DNA of 58,990 nucleotides from assembly GCA_035444205.1 (NCBI GenBank), contig DAOMOD010000002.1, positions 1-58,990 of the forward strand, written 5' to 3'. The notes beneath the pieces were generated by a model. That model had not been told where the DNA came from. It made no database searches and saw only the letters and a list, made by a program, of their open reading frames with translations. Positions 24,564 to 31,741 of this stretch are shown in pieces (the first letter of the stretch is position 1; each line of letters begins with the position of its first letter). The stretch comes from DAOMOD01 sp035444205 (lineage in GTDB: Bacteria; Pseudomonadota; Gammaproteobacteria; Xanthomonadales; BPKI01). A program made the translations under genes and the position numbers.

Positions 24564-27431
24564 ATGACTGCAGACGCCGATCGTTACCGGCACGCCAAGT
24601 CGGTGTTCGAGAAGGCACTTGCCCAGCCTGACCATGCGCGCGCCGCGTATGTCGAGGCGGCCTGCGGCGACGATGCGGACCTTTGCGCGGAAGTGATGTC
24701 GCTGCTGGCGGCGGCGGTCGAGGACACCGGCTTCCTTGCCCATCCACCCCAACATGCCCCGGCCATCGACGCGACAACCCTGGGCCTCGAGCGCGGCTGG
24801 CGGGTGATCCGCGAACTGGCGCGCGGCGGCATGGGCGTGGTCTACCTCGCCGAGCGCGCCGACGGCGCCTATCGCCAGCAGGTGGCGCTCAAACTGCTGC
24901 ATCTCAGCCCCCTGCTCGGCGAGGAACCGATCCTCAGACTCAAGCTGGAGCGGCAGATCCTGGCGCGGCTGGACCACCCCAACATCGCGCGCCTGCTGGA
25001 CGGCGGCAGCAGCGCCAGCGGCATGCCGTACCTGGTGATGGAGTACGTCGAGGGCGAGCGCATCGACTACTGGTGCGATGCCCGCCGGCTCGACGTCGAG
25101 TCGCGGCTGCGCCTGTTCCTCAAGGTCTGCGAGGCGGTGGCCTACGCCCATCGCAATCTGATCGTGCATCGCGACCTCAAGCCCGACAACATCCTGGTGA
25201 CCGCGGCCGGCGAACCCAAGCTGCTCGATTTCGGCATCGCCCGGCACCTCAGCGCGGATACCGGCCTGACCGGCGACGGCGCACGCCTGATGACGCCACG
25301 CTATGCCAGCCCCGAGCAGATTCGCGGCGAGGCCGTGACCACGCTGTCCGACGTCTATGCGCTGGGCGTGGTGCTGTACGAACTGCTCGCCGGCGCTTCA
25401 CCCTATGGCGCGGCGGTGTCGGCGCCGCAGCGGCTGCCCGTGGCCATCTGCGAAACCGACGCGGTACCACCCAGCCGAACACTCGCCAGCGGTGGAACGC
25501 GTTCGGGTGAAACCCCGACGCACCCGGAGCATGCACGCTCCGCGCGCCGGCTGCGTGGCGACCTCGACGCCATTGTGCTGCGCTGCCTGCGCAAGACGCC
25601 GGAGCAGCGCTATGCCTCGGTGGAAGCCCTGGCCGAGGACATCCATGCGCACCTCGATGGCCATCCGGTGGCCGCGCGACAGGGCGATCGCCTGTACCGC
25701 GCCGGGCGCTTCGCACGCCGGCACTGGGTCGCGTTGACGACGGCGGCGGGCGTGCTGGCGCTAAGCCTGGCCTTCGTCCTGCAACTGGCATGGCAGCTCG
25801 AACGCACCCGTGCCGAGCAGCAGCGTGCCCAGGCCGCCGAGGTGCTTGCCGAGAGCGAGGGCCGCAACGCCGCGCGGGCGCGCGACTTCCTGGTGTCGGT
25901 GTTCGCCGGCGCCTCGCCCGCGCACACGCTGGGCGAGCCGATCAGCCCCAGGGAGCTGCTTGATCGCGCAGCGGCGCGCCTGCAGGCAGGCGACGATGCC
26001 CCCGAAACGGCCGCCACGGTGCACGTGGCGCTGGCCAGCACCTACGCCGCGCTCGGCGATCCCGCGGCCAGCGCGACTGCGGCGCAGGCCGCGCTGGATC
26101 TGCTGCCAGTCGACGGACCGTATCCGTTGCGACGCGCCGATGCGCTGGAGGTGCTGGGCATGGCCCATGCGCGTCTGGCGCGCTACGGACAGGCACGTCC
26201 ACTGCTCGAGGAAATGCATGCCCTGCGCGCACACGCCTTCGCCGACCAGCCCGTTCAGATGGCGTCGACCTACGCAGTGCTGGGTCGCTTCGCGGCGGAG
26301 AGCGGCGATTGGGTGGAGGCAAGGGACTGGTTGCAACGTGCGCTGGTTCTGCTGGAAGGGCGCGATGCCAGCGCGACCGTGGTGGTGCGCGCTGCGCTGG
26401 TGGCCGTGGCCAGCGCAACCGGCGACCTGGACGTGGGCACGCTGCACTGGCAGGAGGGCGAACGCCTCGCTACCGACCTGCACATGCGGAACCCGGCACG
26501 GATCGAGCTGTTGATTGCCGGTGCCGCCTTGGCGCGCCGGCTCGGCGACTTCCATCTATCGCTGATACGACTGCACGATGCCCAAGCCACGGCCGAGCTT
26601 GTGGTGGGCCTGCACGCGGAGATCCTTGCCGAGATCCACAACGAACTCGGCGTCACCCACTCCGGCCTGGGCAACTACCCACAGGCACTGGAGCACCTGC
26701 TGCGCGCACGTGCCGCCTACACCGGAATCGAGGAGTCTCAGGCGATCATCGATGCCAACATCGGCGCCATCTACGAAGCCATGGAGGACTACGCCAACGC
26801 CATCGCCCATGCGCGCGCCGCCTTGGCCGTGCAGCAGCGCGATCCGGCCGGCAACCTTCATGCGATCCGCCAGGTGCGCTCCAATCTGGCGCAGGCGCTG
26901 AGCTTCGCCGGACATCATCAAGAAGCACTGGGCATGATCCAGGACATCATGGCCGACAGCGCACAGCAGGCCGGCACGGACAGCTGGCCGCACATCCTCG
27001 ACCGCTTCCGCCATGCCGCCATGCTGCGGCGGGCGGGACGCACTGTGGACGCGCGTGCCGAGTTTGATGTGGTCGCACCGGCGCTGGATGCCCTGCTGGG
27101 CGATCCCGAGCATCCGTTCCGCTTCTACTCGTTACGTCTGGCCGCGGGCATTGCAGCCGACGCCGGCGATCTGCACGGCGCCCGGCAAGGCCTGCGCCGG
27201 GCCATCGAATTCGGCGAACGCCATCCCGGCAGCGCGCCCACGGCCATCGCCAATGCCCGCACCGAGCTGGCCGAGCTGTTGGCGGAGGACGACGTCGATG
27301 CGGCACGTGCCGTCCTGGCGCCGGCGCTGCCGGTGCTGGCCGACGCCCTGCCCGAAGAGGCGCCCAGCAGGCAGGCCGCCGAGCGTCTGGCGCGACGTCT
27401 GGGGCTCATTTCTCACATCCGTCCGCAGTAG
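24564..27431 (+). CDS. Membrane Ser/Thr kinase with TPR tail, co-transcribed with ECF sigma
   Basis: A 955-residue kinase. It has the glycine loop (LARGGMGVVYLAERADGAY), a catalytic loop (IVHRDLKPDNILV, D204) and LLDFGIARHL. The activation segment ends in TPRYASPEQIRGE. A transmembrane helix lies at about 388-411 (VALTTAAGVLALSLAFVLQL) and a long TPR domain follows. The kinase part is very similar to the kinase at 31738 (LDGGSSASGMPYLVMEYVEG against LDGGTTVTGMPYLVMEYVEG), so the two are recent paralogues. The C-terminal TPR parts differ more, suggesting different ligands. Confidence 0.94.
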   Translation: MTADADRYRHAKSVFEKALAQPDHARAAYVEAACGDDADLCAEVMSLLAAAVEDTGFLAHPPQHAPAIDATTLGLERGWRVIRELARGGMGVVYLAERADGAYRQQVALKLLHLSPLLGEEPILRLKLERQILARLDHPNIARLLDGGSSASGMPYLVMEYVEGERIDYWCDARRLDVESRLRLFLKVCEAVAYAHRNLIVHRDLKPDNILVTAAGEPKLLDFGIARHLSADTGLTGDGARLMTPRYASPEQIRGEAVTTLSDVYALGVVLYELLAGASPYGAAVSAPQRLPVAICETDAVPPSRTLASGGTRSGETPTHPEHARSARRLRGDLDAIVLRCLRKTPEQRYASVEALAEDIHAHLDGHPVAARQGDRLYRAGRFARRHWVALTTAAGVLALSLAFVLQLAWQLERTRAEQQRAQAAEVLAESEGRNAARARDFLVSVFAGASPAHTLGEPISPRELLDRAAARLQAGDDAPETAATVHVALASTYAALGDPAASATAAQAALDLLPVDGPYPLRRADALEVLGMAHARLARYGQARPLLEEMHALRAHAFADQPVQMASTYAVLGRFAAESGDWVEARDWLQRALVLLEGRDASATVVVRAALVAVASATGDLDVGTLHWQEGERLATDLHMRNPARIELLIAGAALARRLGDFHLSLIRLHDAQATAELVVGLHAEILAEIHNELGVTHSGLGNYPQALEHLLRARAAYTGIEESQAIIDANIGAIYEAMEDYANAIAHARAALAVQQRDPAGNLHAIRQVRSNLAQALSFAGHHQEALGMIQDIMADSAQQAGTDSWPHILDRFRHAAMLRRAGRTVDARAEFDVVAPALDALLGDPEHPFRFYSLRLAAGIAADAGDLHGARQGLRRAIEFGERHPGSAPTAIANARTELAELLAEDDVDAARAVLAPALPVLADALPEEAPSRQAAERLARRLGLISHIRPQ

Positions 27432-27448
27432 GGGGGTTGTGAGAAATG
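27407..27448. terminator. Inverted repeat spanning the kinase stop codon
   Basis: CATTTCTCACA (27407-27417) and TGTGAGAAATG (27438-27448) form a perfect 11-bp stem with a 20-nt loop. The stop codon TAG (27429-27431) lies in the loop. The right arm belongs to a dispersed repeat also found, inverted, at 35839-35861. It could act as a terminator or mRNA-end stabiliser. Confidence 0.55.
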
Positions 27449-27568
27449 CGGGCTAACGCTGCCACGCTGAGCCGCAGCGCGCAGCCCGGACAAGCGGCCT
27501 TTCGGGCCGCGCATCCGCGACTGCCAAGCCGCAAGAAAGCGAAGACCTTCGTCTCGCGTGACGCGCTT

Positions 27569-27597
27569 CCCGGATGCGCTTCGCTTATCCGGGCTAC
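27569..27597. repeat. REP-like palindrome (CCCGGAT...ATCCGGG)
   Basis: The palindrome has arms CCCGGAT (27569-27575) and ATCCGGG (27587-27593) around GCGCTTCGCTT, followed by CTAC. This matches the widespread 'GTAGCCCGGATAAGCGAAGC' class of extragenic repeats. It lies in the 250-base gap between the convergent kinase and beta-helix genes and may help end transcription from both sides. Confidence 0.7.
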
Positions 27598-27681
27598 TCG
27601 ATCCGTGCAGATTCAGTGTGTTGCTGCAAGGGTTGATTGGGAGCAAGCAATTGGGCCGGTGCAACCGGCTGGAAGGGCGAT

Positions 27682-30600
27682 TCAGTCCTCGAATCCGTTC
27701 ATGAACACGCCGTCGGGCAGATCGTCGTCGAGAATGGTGCCGGTGGCGCTCAGGCTGCCGGGCGTCGCGTGCTGCACGTTCTGCACGTGCAGGAAAAAGG
27801 TCTCATCATCTTCCGGGATGGTGTCGCCCAGCACCGGCACGTTGACCGTCAGCGTGGTCTGTCCGGCGGCGATGCTGCGCGCGGTGCTGCCGTGGGCCTG
27901 GTAGTCGAGGCCCGCGGTGGCCGTGCCATCGGCAGTATGCGTGTTGAAGGTGGCGGTCAGGCCGCTGACCGCGGACAGGCGCAGCACGAACGCGCAGGGC
28001 CGGCTGCCGCTGTCGCCTTCGATCACGCTGCAGCCGCCGTTGTCGACGCTCAGCGTCGGCGCCGGGTCGTTGTCGATGATGGTGCCGGTGGCGAGCACCT
28101 GGCTGGGGCCTGCCCCCTGTACGCTGTGGACGCGGAAGGTGAAAGTTTCGGTGTCCTCGTGCAGGAGGTCGCCAAGCACGGGTACCGCGACGGTCAGGCT
28201 GGTCTGTCCGGCGGGAATGCTGCGCGCGGTGTTGGCATGGCCGCTGTAGTCCTGGCCGGAAACGGCGGTCACTCCGGTAGTGTTGGTGGTGAATTGCGTA
28301 CTGCGGCCGGAAGCGGTGGAGAGCCGAATCACGAAGTTGCAGGGAATGCTGCCGCTATCGCCCTCGGTGACCGTGCAACCACCATTGTCGACCGAAAGCG
28401 TCGGCGCGGGGTCGTTGTCGATGATGGTGACGGTGGTGCTCGACGGACTGCCCAGGGCGGCACCCCCGGTGGCGTTGCTGAGCGCGACGGTGAAGGTTTC
28501 GTTCAGCTCGTGCAGAGCGTCGTCGACGATCGGGATGCTGATGGTCTTGCTGGCCTCCCCCGCGGCGAAGGCCAACGTGCCGCTGCGCGCGCTGTAGTCG
28601 GCGGGCGCGGTCGCGGTGCCATTGGCGGTGGCGTAGCTGACACCCACGCTGCCGTCGGAACCGTTGCTGCGCACCACGGTGACCACCACGTTGCCGGCGT
28701 TCTCGTTCACCGAGTAGGTGGAGGACGAGAAGGCCAGCGTGCCCGGCTGCGGCGCTGCGGCGCTGATGCAGGCGGAGAATTCCGACGTGGCGCCGAGCGC
28801 GTTGTCGGTCGCCGTGGCGGTGATGGCCTGTCCGACCGTGACGCTGGCGCCAAGCGTCGTCGAAAAGCTGGCGTTGCCGCTGCCGTTGGTGGTGACCTGC
28901 ACGCTGCCGAGCGGCGTGCGCCCTTCGCCATGGCCGCTGGCGTGACACTGCGGCGAAGCGTAGAAGTCCAGCGTGTAGGCACGGCTGGCGCGGGAGTTGA
29001 GCGTTCCGCTGAGCGACAGGCTGCTGCCGGTGGTCACCGCACCGCCCATCACCGGGAAGTTCTGCAAACCGTTGGCGCCACTGTCGCCGTCGCCCGGGTC
29101 GTTCGGGGTCACGCCCTCGCTTTCGTGATCGCTGCCACGAAGGTCGATGCCAAGCTGTACGTTGTTATGAAGTGAGTTGTGGCGGATCAGCGTGGTGTCG
29201 GCATTCTCGCCGGCGAGCACGACCCCGTACTGATTGCAGCCGATCCGATTGCCTTCGGCGGGCGTGGGACCGCCTACCATGGCGCCGACGGCAGAGCCGG
29301 CGACCAGAACGACACCGCTGCCGCCGTTACCCAGGCACGCGCCGGACACATTGACGCCGATGAAGTTGCCCTGGACCCGGTGGGCCCGACGCTGGTCGCT
29401 GCGGATCAACACACCGTCGCCGCTGTTCCCGGCGATCACGTTGCAGGCGCGGTTGCATACGCCCGCATCGTGGTCGGCACCGCCAATTTCGAAACGTAGA
29501 TCGCCCCACCACTGCGTCACGCCATGAATGCCGTTGCCGATCGCCGTCGTGCCGGTGCGGTTGGTGCCGATTCGATTGCCCTGGATCACGACAGGATTGC
29601 TGTGCGCAAGGCCCGCCACATCGATCCCTTGCTCCAGATTGCCGGAGATCAGATTGCCCGCCCCGGCTTCGACACCACCGATGGCGGCTGGCGAGTGCAC
29701 GAGCACGCCCCATCGGTTCGCCAGTGCGGCATTGCCATCCAGACGGACACCAATGAAGTTGCCGAGTACCGAAACCGTGCTGCCGATGTACAGGCCGGTT
29801 CCGGTATTGCCAGCGAGAAGATTGCAGGCGCCGTCGCAGGTCCAGGCGCCATGGGCGGTGCCCCCCACGACCCCATCGATCCCCTCCCCGACGATGATGC
29901 CGTGCAGGTTCGGCAGCGCGCTGCCTCCATCGGCTGCCGTGCCGATCCGGTTGCCGCGAATCACCAGGGCGGAGCAATGGCTGACGTCGATCCCGCGCCA
30001 GGTGTGATTGCCGGAGATCAGATTGCCGGTGCTGCCGAACGTGCCGCCGATGACCACGTCGTTGCACGCACCAGGGGAATGAGGGGAGCCGAACACGGCT
30101 ACGCCGCCATCGTTGCCAAGCGCGGCCGTGCCTGCGGCGTTGGTTCCGATGAAGTTGCCCTCGATACGCATCTGGGTCACGAAGTACGCAACGACGCCGG
30201 TGTCGCCGTGTCCGGAAATCAGGTTGCCAAGGCCTGAGCCACCGATTCGGACGCCGGAGGAGTCGTGCACCGAAACGCCCCTGCCGCTGGAGGAACTGCC
30301 GTTTCCGACGGCGGTCGTGCCATCGACATCGGTGCCGATGCGGTTGCCCTGCACGAACGTGTCGTGACTGCCGTTCACGACGAGTACGCCACTATTGCGG
30401 TTGCCAGCGATCAGGTTGCCGCCGCTGCCGAAGGCGCCTGTGCCCACTTGGGTAGCCGTCGCCCCGTCGATGAATACGCCAAAGCGGTTGCCGAGCGCCA
30501 CGGTGCCCGCCACCCGCATGCCGATGACGTTGCGCTGAATCAGCGTGCGCTGAGCGCCGCCCTCCACCCGCACGCCGTCACCGCTGTTGCCGGAGATCAC

Positions 30601-31491
30601 GTTGAAGGTGCCGGCGACGCCGCCGCCGATGACGTTGTCGGCGCCGCCCAGCACATGCACGCCCTGCTCAAGATTGCCTATGGCCGCATTGCCGGTCGCG
30701 TCGGTGCCGATGTAATTGCGCTCCAGTCGGTTGCCGGTTCCGCCGTTGATCACCACGCCATGATTGTTATTGCCGGAAATGACGTTGAGATCGGCCGCGG
30801 TGGTGCCGCCGATCAGGTTGTTGCTGGAGCCGGCTATGGATACTCCGCTCAAGCTGTTGCCGATGGATTCGGTGCCGGCCGGATTGGTGCCGATGCGGTT
30901 GCCGCGCACGGTCACGCCGCTGGCCCCGGCATTGATGCGGACGCCGTGGAAGCTGTTGCCGGAAATGACATTGCCGGGGCCGATGACATGCAAGGTGCCG
31001 GCGTCGATGCGGATGCCGCCCCCGTTCCCCTGTTGGCCACCCATCCCGTCCAGACCGATCCAGCACTCGCTGATCTGAACGTTGTTGCCGGAGCCGACCC
31101 GGATGCCGGCACCGGAGTACGCGCGGTTCACCGCCAGGCCGCGAATATGCACGTTGCTGGCGGCGATGTCGAAGCCGAAGGCGCCTGCGTCGATGGCGTT
31201 CAACTCGATCAGGGGCGTACCGACATAGCCGGGCTGGGTGGTACCGTCGATGACCACGGCCCCGGTGATCGCCGGCAACGGCGACATGGGCTGGATCAGG
31301 CGCACACCGGAGCCGGAGATGTTGAAGTGAATCAGGTCGGCACCGGCCGCGGCGTTGGCCTGCCCGATCGCCCAACGCAGCGAGCCCGTGCCGCTGTCGT
31401 TGGTGTTGGTGACGGTGAAGGTGGCGGCCATTGCAGGCTGAAGCGCGAGAATGGCCAGAACCAGGGCCACGCGCACCGGACAAGGAATCAT
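27682..31491 (-). CDS. Large secreted parallel beta-helix protein with three Calx-beta domains
   Basis: A 1269-residue exported protein. The signal peptide is ALVLAILALQPAMA. The typical N-terminal motif of beta-helix surface proteins follows (FTVTNTNDSGTGSLRWAIGQ). A right-handed beta-helix of many repeats comes next (NVISGN..GV.I, NRIGT...GT.AIGN, N.IGG). Three Calx-beta domains, at about 920-1030, 1031-1140 and 1145-1258, each hold the pattern ENAGNVVVTVVRSNGSDG or a VTEGDSGS-like equivalent. It ends in GVFMNGFED, a variant of the DGFE tail. The ATG at 31491 is the real start; the frame stays open to 34596 only because it runs antisense to a GC-rich kinase gene. Such proteins are usually adhesins or surface-layer components that bind calcium or carbohydrate. 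Confidence 0.88.
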   Translation of the reverse strand: MIPCPVRVALVLAILALQPAMAATFTVTNTNDSGTGSLRWAIGQANAAAGADLIHFNISGSGVRLIQPMSPLPAITGAVVIDGTTQPGYVGTPLIELNAIDAGAFGFDIAASNVHIRGLAVNRAYSGAGIRVGSGNNVQISECWIGLDGMGGQQGNGGGIRIDAGTLHVIGPGNVISGNSFHGVRINAGASGVTVRGNRIGTNPAGTESIGNSLSGVSIAGSSNNLIGGTTAADLNVISGNNNHGVVINGGTGNRLERNYIGTDATGNAAIGNLEQGVHVLGGADNVIGGGVAGTFNVISGNSGDGVRVEGGAQRTLIQRNVIGMRVAGTVALGNRFGVFIDGATATQVGTGAFGSGGNLIAGNRNSGVLVVNGSHDTFVQGNRIGTDVDGTTAVGNGSSSSGRGVSVHDSSGVRIGGSGLGNLISGHGDTGVVAYFVTQMRIEGNFIGTNAAGTAALGNDGGVAVFGSPHSPGACNDVVIGGTFGSTGNLISGNHTWRGIDVSHCSALVIRGNRIGTAADGGSALPNLHGIIVGEGIDGVVGGTAHGAWTCDGACNLLAGNTGTGLYIGSTVSVLGNFIGVRLDGNAALANRWGVLVHSPAAIGGVEAGAGNLISGNLEQGIDVAGLAHSNPVVIQGNRIGTNRTGTTAIGNGIHGVTQWWGDLRFEIGGADHDAGVCNRACNVIAGNSGDGVLIRSDQRRAHRVQGNFIGVNVSGACLGNGGSGVVLVAGSAVGAMVGGPTPAEGNRIGCNQYGVVLAGENADTTLIRHNSLHNNVQLGIDLRGSDHESEGVTPNDPGDGDSGANGLQNFPVMGGAVTTGSSLSLSGTLNSRASRAYTLDFYASPQCHASGHGEGRTPLGSVQVTTNGSGNASFSTTLGASVTVGQAITATATDNALGATSEFSACISAAAPQPGTLAFSSSTYSVNENAGNVVVTVVRSNGSDGSVGVSYATANGTATAPADYSARSGTLAFAAGEASKTISIPIVDDALHELNETFTVALSNATGGAALGSPSSTTVTIIDNDPAPTLSVDNGGCTVTEGDSGSIPCNFVIRLSTASGRSTQFTTNTTGVTAVSGQDYSGHANTARSIPAGQTSLTVAVPVLGDLLHEDTETFTFRVHSVQGAGPSQVLATGTIIDNDPAPTLSVDNGGCSVIEGDSGSRPCAFVLRLSAVSGLTATFNTHTADGTATAGLDYQAHGSTARSIAAGQTTLTVNVPVLGDTIPEDDETFFLHVQNVQHATPGSLSATGTILDDDLPDGVFMNGFED

Positions 31492-31627
31492 GGAGATCTC
31501 GCAGCAAGGAGCACAGCACCCCTGTTCCCACTCCCATACGCGGTCCCGCGGCATTCTCTCCGGACGCCGCGCGCAACGCGGGACACGCGAGGTTCCACCC
31601 ACGGCGGCTGCGACTTGGTGGCCAGTG

Positions 31628-31641
31628 CGGGTGTAAGCTGA
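31628..31641 (+). promoter_or_regulatory. Second copy of CGGGTGTAAGCTGA upstream of a kinase gene
   Basis: Identical over 14 bases to 23964-23977. It lies 25 bases before a 24-codon ORF and 96 bases before the kinase start, in the 246-base divergent region between the beta-helix gene and the kinase. It is probably a promoter -10 region or a regulator site that drives the kinase. Confidence 0.5.
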
Positions 31642-31666
31642 ATCCGGTTCGCAACAGGGGTCGGGT

Positions 31667-31741
31667 ATGGCGCTGCCCAAGTCATGGCTGCTGGTCCGCA
31701 TCCGGCGACGACGTGATGCGGATACCCGGATCGGCGCATGA
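31667..31741 (+). CDS. 24-codon ORF translationally coupled to the kinase start
   Basis: The ORF encodes MALPKSWLLVRIRRRRDADT plus RIGA. AGGGG 6 bases before the ATG is a good ribosome site, and the stop TGA overlaps the kinase ATG as ATGA (31738-31741). It takes the place that the sigma factor holds in the paralogous operon at 23999. It could be a leader peptide with an Arg-rich stretch that tunes kinase translation, or a leftover after loss of a sigma gene. No homologue is recognised. Confidence 0.45.
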   Translation: MALPKSWLLVRIRRRRDADTRIGA

